This document shows positions 24,673-37,612 of a stretch of DNA of 64,000 nt, piece by piece; the first letter of the stretch is position 1, and each line of letters starts with the position of its first letter. The stretch is from Cacajao melanocephalus (lineage: Eukaryota > Chordata > Mammalia > Primates > Pitheciidae). Where the stretch lies: the NCBI GenBank assembly GCA_963573385.1, contig CAUYLG010026798.1, forward strand, positions 1 to 64,000. The letters are read 5' to 3'. The notes below the pieces were generated by a model, which was not told the origin of the DNA, did no database searches, and saw nothing but the letters and a program-made list of their open reading frames with translations. The position numbers were made by a program, and so were the translations under genes.

Positions 24673-26274
24673 CTCTGCCTGTGAAAAACCTGAGTGCAGC
24701 AAACCTTCTGGAGTCTTTACTGAGCTGTGAGTGAGGATCTGGGCCTGCAAAGCCAAAGAAGATGCCAGAGCCGCCCTAATAGGCACAGACTCTGGTCGCA
24801 GGAGCTCTGCTGGCCTCTCCAGCCCTGAAACAGTATGCAGCTTCTTAGGAAGTGCACAGCACTCAGGAGTGATGCTGTTCTCTTTCGTGCTCTCAGTAAA
24901 ACTTGGAGCTGCACAGATGGGGTGGAAGCCATGGGAACAGTGCCACGAACGTCAGAGGCGTGGTTATTCTGTGTCTCGCCCTGGCATTGGCACAGGGTGT
25001 GGAGGTTTCCATGACTGGGTGTAAGTAGAGTCACAAGAATCCCTCTGTCATCTGCTCTACACTTTCTTAGTATCTCTGTTTAAGTAAATTAGTACCCTGA
25101 CTCCAACTCTTAAATTTTCTGGGTAAAATGTCCCAACTCTAGACACTGACATTATTGTTGGAAAGATTTCAGCTTCTCAACATGATGATGAGCACTGTCA
25201 CTAGATGCTGACTGTCAGGAGAGTGCCAAAATGGAGACCCTTGGAGAAGGAGGGGCCTGCAAACAGATGGGTCTTCACCAATGCATCCAATAGCTGGTAG
25301 CACCGTCCCTGAAAGGTAGGCCAGCAGTCTATGGCATAGCAGCTAAGAGGAGTGGTTAGTTCTGTTTTGGGCATAGGTGGTTGTGCATGTGTGACTACAT
25401 CTCAGCCTCTCAGCCACAGGGCAACCTATCTGGGTCAACTGGGATCCCAGGTAGTAGCTGTAGTACAGAGTCCAATTCTTAAGGCAGGAGTTGTTACGCT
25501 GGAGGCTGGGATGCCATTCAGAGGGCCAGGGTTTGGAGTAAGGACCTGGGGAACAGACTAGAATCCAGGCAAGGCACTGGCCACGTGGACCAGGGAGAAT
25601 CCCTGATGTTTGACAGGTTTGCTGGGGCCCAGGCAGTAGCTAATCACCCATGACACATGGAATGACAAGTGAGGGATAGCAGATTCCTTTCAGACCCTTG
25701 GCCTCACACGTGGGGTTTGCATGGCTTCAGGGCCCAGACAGCAGAGGCTGGGGATGGAGCGTTTGGTATTGCTGCTTGGAGGAGTAGAGTAGGTGGTACC
25801 TCACAGCTTAGATTTTGATTGAAAACCTGTTCCTGAGAAGAACCCAGCACAGCCTGCTGAAAAGAGCAGGAAACCCAGGGTCAGCTTCTGCCTTCTAAAC
25901 CATGGGTGGCATTTGGGCGTATGAAGGGCAGAGCCCTACATGGAGGGGAGAGGCAGAGGAGAGGTGGCAGCTCCAACATGTAACTGGTTTCCACCAATAA
26001 CATCAGACAGGAGGTCAATTTTCTTAGTTACTCGAGGGATGCGTTTTACTATTGATTTATGTTGATCAAAGCTGAGAACAATGATTTACAGAGAAGAGTA
26101 TTTGAAGGACACACACTTCATTCATTTGTCAACAGAAGATTTAGCTTCTCTCAATATCAAGACAAAACACTGGAGGACTCTGTGCTGAAGCCAGGTTCTT
26201 TGGGCCCTCCTTAGACATGTTTTATTCCATAGATGTGCTTTACTCCATTACGTTTTGGATTACGCACCCAAATG
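24673..26274. other. Unique sequence; contains one copy of a dispersed ~100-bp similarity
   Basis: No named repeat. The segment 25476-25576 resembles 23445-23544 (see findings). A 105-codon minus-strand frame at 24717-25034 has no known domain. Confidence 0.45.
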
Positions 26275-27646
26275 ACACACAGAAAAGATGCAAGGAGCTG
26301 TCTTTAAAATCTCAACAAACTAGAAATAGAAAGAAATGCTCTCAACATGATAAAGACCATATAAAAAACCCACAGCGAAAATCATTACTCAATAGTGAAA
26401 AACGGAATGCTTTCCTCTAGAACAGGAAAAAGAGAAAGATACTCACTTTTACCACTTCTATTTAATACAGCAGTGGAAATTTTGGCCAGAGCAATTAGGT
26501 AAGATAAAAGAAGTAGAAGCCATCCAAGTTGGAAAAAGAGAATTAGAATGATCTGTTTGGAGGTGACATGATATCATAACATATAACATGATATCATATG
26601 TAGAAAAGACATGATATCATATGTAGAGAAACCAAAAGCACTGTTAGAACTAATAAATGAATTCAATAAAGTTGCAGAATATAAAATCAACACTTAAAAT
26701 TAGTTGCATTTCTATGTACAATGATCAATCTGAAAAGGAAATTAAGAAAAAATTATATTTATGGTCTCATCTAAAAGAACAAAATACTTAGTGTAAACTT
26801 AACTAAGGAAGTAAAAGACTTGTATACTGAAAACTACAGAACATTGTTGAAAAAATAAAAGACAAATAAATGGAAAGACGTCTTATGTTCATGGACTGGA
26901 AGTCTTGATATTATTAAGTTGATAACATTACCCAGTGCAATTCACAGATTCAATGCAATCTCTATCAACATCCCAAGGACATTTTTTTTTCCAGAAATAG
27001 AAAAACCCATTCTAAAATTCATGGAATCTCAAGGGGCCTTGAATGATCAAAATAATCTTTAAGAAAAGGAGAACCAAGTTGGAGAGCTCCTGACTTCACT
27101 TCCTGACTTCAAAACATACTACAAAGCTCTAAGTCAAAACAGAGTGGTGTTAGCGTACCAAACATAGACCAACGGAATAGAACAGAGGGATCAGAAGTAA
27201 ACCTTTGCGTATGCAGTCAGATGAATTTGAACAAAGCTGCTGCAACCAGTCAATGCTGAAAGGATAGTCTTTTCAACAAGTGGTGCTTGGAAAACTGAAT
27301 ATTCACGGCAAAAGAATGAAGCTGGACTCTTACCAAACACCATCTGCAAAAATGAACTCAACATGGATCAAAGACTAAATATATGACTTAAAACAATACA
27401 ACCTGTAGAAAAGCACATAAGGGAAAAGCCTCATGACACTGGGTTTGGCACCGAATTCTTGGAATGATACCAAAAGCACAGGTGATGAAAGAAGAAACAG
27501 ATAAATTGTACTTCAAATTTAAAAGCTTTTGTTCCTCAGAGGAAACTATCAACAGAGTGAAATAGAAACTCACAGAATGGGAGAAAATATTTGCAAATCA
27601 TATATTTGATGAGGGATTAATATCCAGAATATATAAAGAGATATGG
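26275..27646 (+). mobile_element. LINE-1 (L1MB/L1MC-like) ORF2 segment, 5' part of an Alu-split element
   Basis: Starts inside the reverse transcriptase region and continues through the ORF2 C-terminal region in consensus order (CAATGCAATCTCTATCAACA near 26951, GTGGTGCTTGGAAAACTGAA near 27281). It is interrupted at 27647 by an Alu and resumes at about 28056. Multiple stops mean no coding capacity. The 10-bp palindrome ATGATATCAT is triplicated at 26568-26620. Confidence 0.93.
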
Positions 27647-27929
27647 GCTGGGCACAGTGGTTCACACCTGTAATCTCAGCACTTTGGGTGGCCAAGGTGG
27701 GCGGATCACTTGAGGTCAGGAGTTTAAGATCAGCCTGGCCAACATGGTGAAACACCATCTCTACTAAAAATACAAAAATTGGCTGGGTGTGGTGGTGGGT
27801 AGTGGTAATCCCAGCTACTTGGGAGGCTGAGGCAGGAGAATCACTTGAACCCAGAAGGTGGAGATTTCAGTGAGCTGAGATCATGCCACTGCACTCCAGC
27901 CTGGACAACAGAGCAAGATTCCATCTCAA
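27647..27929 (+). mobile_element. Alu (AluS-like) inserted into the L1
   Basis: Plus-strand Alu starting GGCTGGGCACAGTGG and ending GATTCCATCTCAAAAAAG. It splits the L1 at 26275-28850 and is therefore younger than that L1. Confidence 0.96.
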
Positions 27930-28054
27930 AAAAGAAAGAAAAGAAAAGAAAGAAAAACAAAGAAAAGGAAGGAAGGAAGGAGAGAGAGAGAGAGAGAGAG
28001 AGAAAGAAAAAGAAAGAAAAAGAAAGAAAGAAAGAAAGAAAGAAGAAAAAGACA
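27930..28054. repeat. Expanded (GAAA)n/(GA)n Alu tail
   Basis: The A-tail has grown into ~120 bp of GAAA, GGAA and GAGA units. Length polymorphism is likely. The Lys/Glu-rich and Ser/Phe-rich frames on its two strands are artefacts. Confidence 0.93.
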
Positions 28055-28055
28055 A

Positions 28056-28850
28056 GTCAACAACACTTAAACCACCCAATTTATAAATTGGTAAAAAATT
28101 TGAACAGATATCCAAAGAAGATGTACAAATGGCCACTAAACATGTGAAAAGATGCTCAATGTGACAAATTATTAGAGAAAAATCAAAACCATGAGAGACC
28201 ACTTCACACCCACGAGGAGGGCTGTTACTAAGAAAACCCACAGGAAGTATAAGTATTGGTGCGAATGTGGAGACACTGAAACCTGAAAATTGCCAGTGTG
28301 AATGTGAGGTGGTGCAGGCACTGTGGAGAACAGTGTGGTGGTTCCTTGGAAAAGAAGCATGATTCATAACTTCCTCTTGTGGGTACATGTCAAAATAATT
28401 GAAAGTGGGGCTAGAATGTTTAATACCCATGTACACAGCAGCATTATTCACAACAGCCAAAAAGTAGAAACAACCCAAGGTCCATCAATGGAAGAATGGA
28501 TAAACACAATGTAGTCCATTCATACAATGGAGTGGAATTCTGATTCGTGCACAGTGGTGGTATTAGGCTAAATGAGATGAACCGGTCACTACAGGACAAA
28601 TCCTGTGTGATTCCACTCGTATGAGGGACTGAGAGTTGTCAAATTCATAGAGACCGAAAGCAAAATAGAGTTTACCAGGAGGAGAAGGGGGAGTTGGTGT
28701 TTAACGGGGACAGAGTTTCGGTTCGGAAGATGAAATGGTTCTGTGGGTGGAGGGTGGGGTGGCACAACTGTGAGAAGGTACTTAACACCACGGAACTGTA
28801 CACTTAAAAGTGATAAGTTTTGTATTATGTGTATTTTATCACAAAAAGGA
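28056..28850 (+). mobile_element. LINE-1 (L1MB/L1MC-like) distal ORF2 and 3' UTR
   Basis: Continuation of the Alu-split L1. The 3' UTR blocks (GCAGCATTATTCACAACAGC at 28438, CAAATTCATAGAGACCGAAA at about 28639, GAACTGTACACTTAAAAGTG at about 28793) end at an A-rich tail near 28848. Confidence 0.93.
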
Positions 28851-30965
28851 TTACACACCCACACACCCAACAAAGCTATCTCATGATATTCTCGTTGCCT
28901 GCACTGGAATGCAGTGAGGACGACATCCCTTGTCAGGACCGCTTATGTGAATACTTAGGCGCGACTCTTTCTCTCTCTGTGTTCTAGGTTTCTCAGCAGC
29001 CATGGGCAGACGTTGTTCACTATGGATAGCAAGTTCACAAAACTGTGAAACTGTCAAAATTTTCTTTATACTCAGGCTGCAAGGAAGCCCCATGCTAAAT
29101 TTGTAGTTCAACTTATAAATTGCCCATGTGTGTGTTTTAACTTTCCAATGAAATTATGTTTCTATTTTTTCCTGTTTCTGGACATGAGTTTAGTGTATTT
29201 CATTTCCAATTTTGTTACACTAAAAGCATCCTAATAACTGAATCCAATTTTCCTGTAAACTGTGTTGTGCTAATTATTATAACTAAATTGAGCTTTGAAC
29301 CTATGGTACACCTTTTTATTTCTCCTTGGTTTTCCTTTTTTTCTAAAAGTCCTATAGGATTTAAATGACAGATTCAAATGATGCTAAAAGTAAAACCTGA
29401 GAATAATAGTATATTTCAAAATGGCATATTTCAACACGTTTCTGTTTCAAACACAGTAGTTATTTTGTTAGTCATTTTTCTGGACACTGTGAGCTCAAGG
29501 TCTTTTGGGATCTAGGAAACTCCGTTATAGAAACCACGCTGTTCTAATGGTGTAAGAAGTTACAGAATCCTGAACAACAACTTTACAATTTGATGGTAAT
29601 TCCAAGACAACAGTACAGTCATTTGGTCCTAGCTATGCCAATGTTCACGGAAAACAATACTTAGCTCCCTAGAGAGTGAATACTTTTTAAGAGCCTTTTT
29701 TCCTTGAGAAGAAACACAGCCTTCTGTGGCAAGTTAGAAATCTCTTTGTCCTTTCTATCCTAGAGTACTATTTTTTCTGGTCTCTCAGTGGTGCTCTTTA
29801 CCTGATAATACCCAGAAACTCAGCTTATTATGTGATGCCAACAAAAGTGTTTGAAAATGATGGAGCAACTAATGAAAACGAACAAACATACAAAAAATAG
29901 CAACAAAAGCTGCCCTGGAACTGATGGAGTCTAGCTGCGTTGCTTTTGACTTCTTGGTGACGCTTGATTCTCCTCTTGTCACTGATGTCCCAGGACCAGG
30001 GCCACCCTTTAATGACTCTCTTGAGAGATTTAGCATTTACAGGTTTAAAATGACAGCACCTACATGAGAGACTGTAATACGATGTCGTTTAATCAAGTTA
30101 GTGTTGAGCTTGTTATAACTGTTTTGACTTTCAAAGTATTTACAGATCAACAGTGGTAGAATTACTTACCCCTCCAGTCTCCACTATGACATGAAGTAAC
30201 TTAAATGAAAACACCCTTTCCTACTCCCTGGTGCACCAGGGGATTTTTCTTCCCCTGAATGAGGGCATCAGAGTCTCATTTATTAACAATGCTGATACAC
30301 ATCAAAGCCACTATTGAATCTGTCTCTCCCCATTTACTTCGCCTTCCTATTTCTACACCCTATATTTCTTGTTTAACGAATTGTTCTTGACGTGATGTCT
30401 TCACAATAAGCCCATAAGCACAACTGAAACACAATTTCCTGCTAGCTTCAGTTAAGATACATTAATCCTCTCGATATTTCCCAGGACAATATTATCTCTC
30501 CTGTGCAGACTTTATTTCTCTCATTTGACTGAGAAGGAGAAAAATCCCTGAAAATTGGTTTCAAAAGTGGTGTGAAAAAAAGGGCTAAAATTTCTTGGGC
30601 ACACAATTTTCTTTAAACGCTCACATGTTCATGATGCACCCTCATGTTAAACACTCGTGTGTGAGAAACAGAATGAGAAATCGCTGGACAGCTGAGCGTC
30701 CCTGTGCCGCTGCTGCCCCTGGCTACCGCCTGCTGCTCAAACTCAGAGCTCAAGCTCCATCCACGCTGCCGCCCCTTCCTGTGGCTCCACGTCTGTTCTG
30801 TCCAAGTCACATCTCCATGAAAACGTTGAGTGGAGCCTAAGGAATGGGAAGAAGCCTGAGCCACTCCTCTTATAGACTTGGGCATCCACGTGGCGTTTGT
30901 TCTCCAGACTACTCATCTGATGGAGACCTATGAGAAATGCTCTGCGCAGCTACACTAACTGCCTT
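28851..30965. other. Unique AT-rich sequence
   Basis: About 2.1 kb without a recognised transposon or gene. It may include old, unrecognisable repeats. Confidence 0.45.
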
Positions 30966-31710
30966 TATGTATAGGTAGGTATGCATGCAGGTATGCAGCT
31001 AAGGAGGTGCATGTGTAAGTGTGTATGTCTGTGGGTAGGGAGGTACGTATGTAGGTGTGCAGGTAGGGATGGATGTAGGCACAGATGCAGGTACGCATGT
31101 AGGCATCCACCTGTGTTGGCATGCAGGTGTGTATGTAGGCACCTATCTAGGTATGTGTGTAGTACGTATGTAGGGAAGTGTGTACATAGATAGGTACATA
31201 TGTAGCTATGTCGGTAGATTTGTAGATGCACTTGTAGGTAGGTATGCAGGAATCTATGCAGGTAGGTATGGATATGGGTACAGATGCAGGTATGCATGTA
31301 GGTATGTGCCTATGCTGGCATTCAAGTATATACATAGGTACATATGTAAGCATGTAAGTGGATTTGTAGGTGTACTTGTAGGTAGGTATGTATGTAGGTT
31401 CCTAGGTAGGTATGTAGGTGGATATGTAGGTGAACTTGTAGGTAGGTACCTATGTAGGTACATTTGTAGGTATGTAAGTGCACTTGTAGGTAACTATGCA
31501 TGTGGATACCTATGTAGTTATGCAGGTGGATTTGTAGGTGCACTTGCAGGTAGGCACCTATGTAGGTATATATGTAGGTTTGTAGGTGGATTTGTAAGTG
31601 CACTTGTAGTTGTAGATAGGTACCTATGTAGGAGGCATGGACATAGGTGTGGATGCAGGTATACATGTAGGCGTGTACCTACGTCAGCATGTAGGGGATA
31701 TGTAGGCACC
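30966..31710. repeat. GTAG/GTAT-based minisatellite with 12-bp-multiple higher-order units
   Basis: Built from 4-bp words (GTAG, GTAT, GTAC, GTGT). The landmark ACTTGTAGGTAG-like block has its CTTGTA/CTTGCA core at 31231, 31375, 31435, 31483, 31543 and 31603. The steps are 144, 60, 48, 60 and 60 bp, all multiples of 12. A second landmark, GATGCAGGTA, recurs at 31084, 31283 and 31652. Long open frames on both strands (188, 114 and 110 codons; Tyr/Val/Gly/Arg or His/Tyr/Leu/Thr) are frame-preserving repeat artefacts. Confidence 0.95.
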
Positions 31711-32870
31711 ACGCAGCTCCAATGTAGCCTGCGTCAAGGACTCTAACCCACCAGTCTCTGGCTGCTGCCTGCTTGCAGTGGGCAGGGGCAAAGGAGTCCA
31801 CCAAATGTCCCAGGCCTCTTCAGCGCAGTTGATGAGTCCCCTGGTCTGATCCTCGAGGCTGAAACACTAACTCATTCATTGCTGTCTTGTCACCTTGTTG
31901 TGACACATGGCTGGTGGATGGAATAATAACGCTTCATCCACAGCAAAGGCTTAGGCTTTGCAGAATTGTTTGAGGCCAGAATGAGGCGGTCCTGATCCCC
32001 GTGTTCATTCCTCTGTCTCACCCACCTTGCGTGTTTGAAACCAGAAATGATTCTGATTCAGACTTGCAATGTGATTCTAATTGACAAAATGTTGGCCTTG
32101 GCTTGGAGTACTCATGTTTCATCCAGTGAGAAATAAAATATATGACTCCCCCTCCCTCTTCTGACTGCATCATTGGATTCCAGCAGTTGAATGTTTGTGA
32201 AGGCCTGGCAGGGAATTAAAATCTATTTCAGCTGGTGGAAGCTCTGAGGTGCTGTATTTCTGGCCTGTGTACGGCTGTATCGAAGGGAGGAAAGGCACAG
32301 TTCCTAGAGGTGCCACATCGGCTACTCATTCATCTTTGAGTTTTGTGGTTGGGCCAATTACCTTAAGCTATGCTGTAAACCTCGTTAGAGGAAACAATGA
32401 GAATGTGTGTGTGTGCATGTGTATGTGTGGACGCCTGTGTGTGTTGCTAAGCATATTTCAGAGAAGCTTTCTAGATGGTATCTATTCCAGGTTTATCTGT
32501 TTAGGAGATGATAAATAGAATTCCTAATTATTGCATTATTCTCTCTAAATTCCAGATCATTAATATAGTCTACATGGGTAACTCTAGATGGATAATTAAG
32601 TAAATAATCTGGAGAGTCGAACAATAGAGACAAAAAGTCTGCACATTTCAGGTCGAGCTATTAAAAACACCAAGGTCTTTAGGGTCTGGCTGAGTCTGGC
32701 CAGAGTTCAGCAAGCTGGGTTTACAGCAGATTTGCTCTGGCTGTGTAGTAAGCAGTTAGGGCTGCTCTTCTACAAATATATTCTACTGTGTTTTCCTTGG
32801 TCTGTGTTTTATTTTTGACAGAAATATGGGTATACAGACATCATTAAAGAAGAAAAAGCAGCCATGCAAA
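31711..32870. other. Unique sequence
   Basis: No recognised repeat except a short TG-rich run at 32404-32440. No supported gene. Confidence 0.45.
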
Positions 32871-33101
32871 AGTAATGATGGCCATGACAGCCAACCATCG
32901 GCATTGGCTCAGAACTGGGGGGACCAGGGCTGGTGGGGACTGACCAGAGTAATGACAGCCATGATGGCCAGCCATCAGCATTAGCTCAGAATTTGGGGGG
33001 CCAGGGCTGGGTGGGGATTGACCACAGTAAAGACGGCCATGATGGCTAGCCATAGGCATCGGCTCAAAACTGGGGTGACAGGGCACGTAGGGACTGACCA
33101 G
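32871..33101. repeat. Minisatellite, 76-78 bp unit, 3 copies
   Basis: Units at 32871-32947 (77 bp), 32948-33025 (78 bp) and 33026-33101 (76 bp). Each starts AGTAAWGAYGGCCATGA-like and ends GACTGACCAG-like (second copy GATTGACCAC). The third copy is the most diverged. Confidence 0.95.
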
Positions 33102-33344
33102 AGACACCCCAGTTCATTGTTACCACGCGGGAACGCATCCAGGACTGTCAGAAATTCCAGGAGGACAGGGGAGTCAAGATCTACCTGTGCGAGTGATCCC
33201 CAAATTTAAAATGCCAAGAAAAGACCGAACATCACTGGAATTTAGATAGATGAAGTGCATGCAACTGGTTTAGGTTGGAAGAGAAAAGAAGATAGAACAC
33301 ATGAATCTCTTTTCTAAGTTTCCCACTCAGACCTCTGTGCTCTC

Positions 33345-33700
33345 AGCACTCATCATGCATCAGAATTATCTGCAAGAACTCTAGAAAGTCGCCAAGTCCT
33401 GGGCCCCACCAGAGAGGCTCATCAGCTGCGTGCATGGGTGCCGTGGGAGCCTGGATGCTGTGGAGGCTGGATTTTAGCCCCGCTCTCCTTGGCCAAGGCC
33501 TTGGATAGCAAACTTGGAAAATCAAACCAAATCCATCTAAGACTGGGTGAGACTCAGGTGAAGGTTTGTCAAGTTACCTGGTGATTCTGATGGAACGTAA
33601 GGGTCCAAATCCATCTCTGACTGGGTGAGACTCGAGTGAAGGTTTATCAGGTTAGCCGGTGATTCTGATGCAACATAAGGGTTGGGAACCCCAGTAACAT
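33345..33700. mobile_element. MER5-like (hAT-Charlie) DNA transposon remnant with internal duplication
   Basis: The left part (GCATCAGAATTATCTGC, CCTGGGCCCCACCAGAGAG) and the right part (GGTGATTCTGATGCAACATAAGG...GGGAACCCC) match the two ends of MER5-type non-autonomous hAT elements. The middle is not recognisable. The right part is duplicated (78-bp unit, 33527-33604 and 33605-33682). Confidence 0.5.
33527..33682. repeat. Tandem duplication, 78-bp unit, 2 copies
   Basis: Copies begin CCAAATCCATCT at 33527 and 33605 and share CTGGGTGAGACTC and GGTGATTCTGATG. They lie within the MER5-like right end. Confidence 0.92.
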
Positions 33701-36669
33701 TTAAATTACTTGAGCTCTTTGGTTGCAAGTTATTTAAAACAAGCAAAAACAAAAGACTAAATAAACATTCTCCACACATACACTCACACTTCTCTTAAAC
33801 ATAATTTGACAAGATAAGGCCTTGCTGGTCTGGGAGCTGGACTTCCTCATAGCTCTCAAGAGGAAGGAGAGGAAGTGCCCGCTGGTGAGTGGAGACACTG
33901 GGCTCACCCATGCCCTGCCCCGGCCTGCTCTTGGCCCTGGGCTCTGGGCAAAGCCGTAACCTCACACTTCATTTTGGGCCAAAGGTCAGGTGAGGTCAAG
34001 GTCATGGAACACCACATGGGACATCTGACTTATTCCTAAAGTGTGGTTGAAATAAAGCAGGAAAAAAAGAATATATATGTTCTGCAATGGACATGGATTA
34101 GGGAAAAGTTTTAAGTACGATAAAATGTGCAAAAAGAGGTTTGTTTTGCAATTTTTGTTTTTAGGCCGGTGTGAACTAAATACAGATTGACAGCTCTGAA
34201 GAACCAAGAGTGGTGAGAAAAACAAAAGCATCGTGGTAGCTCTTCACCTGCTGAGAGTTAAAACAAGTGCCTGGGTGTGAGGAGAGCTTGGCATGATTCC
34301 AGAGAGCAGGAAGAAAAAAGAAAAAAAAGTTCAGATAGAAAGGAATTCATTGAATTTACAGAAGTCTTTCCATTGCGCTAATTTAAAAATTAATATAACA
34401 GCTTTTAATTTTTCAAAAATTGTGGAAATTTCCAGAGAAGGTCATATATCTACTTCTTGGTTTGCTTCATGAAAGCATTCAATGTAAAGAATCCGTTCTA
34501 TTGCTTTTTATATATTAAAATTTCTCTTAAACATCTGACATCTTAAACATCATAATGTATAAGCTAGCGTAGACTTTTGAGGCAAGCATTTTCTTTGAAA
34601 AGATAAAGAAATTATGTCGGATTTGGTTAAAAAAAGGACGTACAAGCATCCTACAGTTGGCACTGCCTTTTAAAGTATATTCAACAAGGGCCCACAGCAA
34701 AGTGAAAATGGAAATGTTTGCTCACACCTCATGAGCAGGTCTGAGTGGCTAGTGACCTGTGTCTAGGTTGCTGGTGTGATGTATTATAGTTCCTACAATT
34801 TGCTGCAGGCAGAAATCTTAATTAAGGCCTTTCCTAAAGAGTGACCTTCAGGAAGGGCATGATTGGATTGGCGTAAAAATAGACAAGTGGCCGAATGGCC
34901 CTGGTGGGATGCTGGAGCACTGGAATAGCCTCTCCCACCAAAGAATGGGCTGTGCTGGGTGTGGCCAGGCTGCAGGATCAATGATCAGTGATCATTTATC
35001 AATGAGCCCTGTACCCCACAAAAGATCTGAATTCTGGGGAGATGTGAAAGGGAGGACTTTTCTTTTTAGGGAATGCACATCCACTCCTCGTGCTGGAATA
35101 TTGTGCACCTCCCTGCATGCACATCATCTCTGTGAATTCTGGGCCTGCGTGGGTCTGTGAAGAGCCATGCTCCCTAGCGGCACATGTGTGTCTGTGCTTC
35201 CTCATGGGAAAACACTCCCATATCTGCGGTCCTTGACGATACTGTCTGACAGGGCCTGGTTTTAGAAGGAGGTGGTTTCTTCTTGGTCAGCAAATCAAGA
35301 TGAGACGGGAACACATTCCCATCTGGTCGGGGAGACCTTACCACACAGTGTTTGCCCTCCTTTTTGAGAGAAATTGGAAGGTGTCTTCCACTAAGGTGAA
35401 GATGGATTGTGCTGCTTCAGGAGGCACAGGCTCCTGGCCAGGTGCCAGCAGGCGCCACTGCACACTCAGGATTAGTGGGGCTTGCACTGCCAGAGTCCTC
35501 GGGGCTGTGTGAAGTGTTGCACCCAAGTGTCTCTCAACTTGCTCATTTCTTGGCCAAAGTTACTCCCTGATATTTTAACTGTAAGACGTTGAACAGCTTC
35601 TCATGCACTCGTGGAGGCCCCAGATGCATCTGACCTCTTTCGGGAAGGTATGACCACATGTCTCTGGGAGCTTGTGCACTTAGGGCAGTGGATCTACCCA
35701 GGCCATCTGGCCACATTTCTCAGAATCCTCTGATCTAACAGAGGAACAAATACCTTCACAACCGCGACCTAATGTGCTTGCCCATTGGTAGCGGATCCAC
35801 AAGTTTTGAGTTTTCTGTTTGCATTAGAAGAAAAACAACAATATCAATCTTAGAGTTTCTTAAACTATGAGGGAGACTATAAAGATGGAAAATGCTTTTG
35901 AGTAACCATTCTCAGGCAAAGACACCACACTTATTTCAACCTGCGTGGTCTCTAGGTAAGACAAACTCAAAGCAGCACTTTCTGCAGCCTAGAATAAATA
36001 TGTAAGGCAGAAGAGACTCCAACAAGATTGTATGCAAGAAACGCTGGATGAGTTTAGCGTATTAGGATAAAACACACTTTCTCTTGGTGTCTTTCTTGGG
36101 TGAAACATCTGGTGAGCCTGAATGAGAGGGAGATAAAACGCTGTGGGACATTTAAATTAAAAAGTCTCTGTATACCACACACTGTCACATCATGAGGGCT
36201 TGTCGATGCAAACTGCTGCTACAGGTGCCTGGACAACCAAGACCTCACCCTTGCAGCTGACCGACAGTTCCACGATAAACAGGAGCGCACAGTAGCTGTT
36301 AGGTAAGTGAGCCTGTGCAAGGTGCTGTCATCAGAGAATACATGAAGAACCAGGAGTTCCTAGAAGGAGAAGCAGCATAGTGAAGGCCTAGGTGGAGAAG
36401 CAAGCCTAACACCAGCCCCATGGGTGGAAGCCTTCACCCAGGACATGCCTTGGGAACCTGCCCTGGAGGAAGAACAGGATTCCATCACTCAGAAAGGCAA
36501 TGATGGGACAGTAATAGCAGGCAGTAGTACACCATCAATTATATGGAACTCATAATTAAGAGTGCTGTGTTAAATGACAGAATAATCTTATGTCTATAAG
36601 TACTTAACTGTTTACAAGGTAAGTTCAAATGATCTCTGAAAAAATCCTCTGAGGTCCTTTTTCCTACTG
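33701..36669. other. Unique sequence
   Basis: About 3 kb with no recognised repeat, RNA gene or credible exon. Confidence 0.45.
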
Positions 36670-36999
<330 letters not shown>

Positions 37000-37275
37000 T
37001 AAATAAGCAATTAAATGGCTCACCCAAGGCAATATATACATCAAAGTAAGAATCAGAGCTGAACTTGGTTCTCCGTTTCCAACCTCAATACCCCTGTTGT
37101 CTCCTGAACTACACACATCAGCAGATAGGATGCCATGTTTAAACCCTACGGGTTTGCAATGCTGAGGGAATAGGAGCTTGAAGTTCACATTATGGTAGAG
37201 TGCTTAATATCTATTAGGAACAATCTAAAAGTAACTGGTCAGAAGTATTGCCTTCTGTAGTCCTCACAATTTTAT

Positions 37276-37276
37276 A

Positions 37277-37322
<46 letters not shown>
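37276..37322. repeat. (TATC)n microsatellite, ~11 units
   Basis: An uninterrupted TATC/GATA tetranucleotide run of about 47 bp at the tail side of the next Alu. Pure repeats of this length are usually polymorphic. Confidence 0.97.
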
Positions 37323-37329
37323 ATTATTT

Positions 37330-37612
37330 AAGAGACAGGCTCTTGCTCTGTGGCCCAGGTTGAAGTGCAGTGGCATGATCATGGCTCACCGCAGCCTCGA
37401 CCAGGTTCAAGTGATCCTTGCACCTCAGCCTCCCGAGTAGCTGGGATTACAGGTGTGAGCCACCACACCCAGCTATTTGTTTTTATTTTTTGTAGAGACA
37501 GGGTTGCAGCACGTTGCCCAGGCTGGTCTGGAACTCCTGGGCTCAAGTGGTCCTCCCATCTCGGCCTCCCAAAGTTATGGGATTACAGGCATGAGCCACA
37601 GTGCCTGGCCTA
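37330..37612 (-). mobile_element. Alu, old (AluJ-like)
   Basis: Minus-strand Alu with both monomers and many substitutions. Its 3' tail position is occupied by the TATC microsatellite. Confidence 0.95.

Noticed and set aside
27867..28478. 203-codon minus-strand open frame
   Set aside because: Spans Alu, its GAAA tail and antisense L1 sequence. A chance frame with Ser/Phe/Leu runs from the tail.
26275..28850. Possible functional reverse transcriptase gene
   Set aside because: It is an old L1 fragment with many stops and an Alu inside. No intact ORF2.
31180..31746. 188-codon plus-strand open frame
   Set aside because: Entirely inside a 4-bp-word minisatellite with 12-bp-multiple steps. The reverse strand is open too. 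Composition is repeat-driven.
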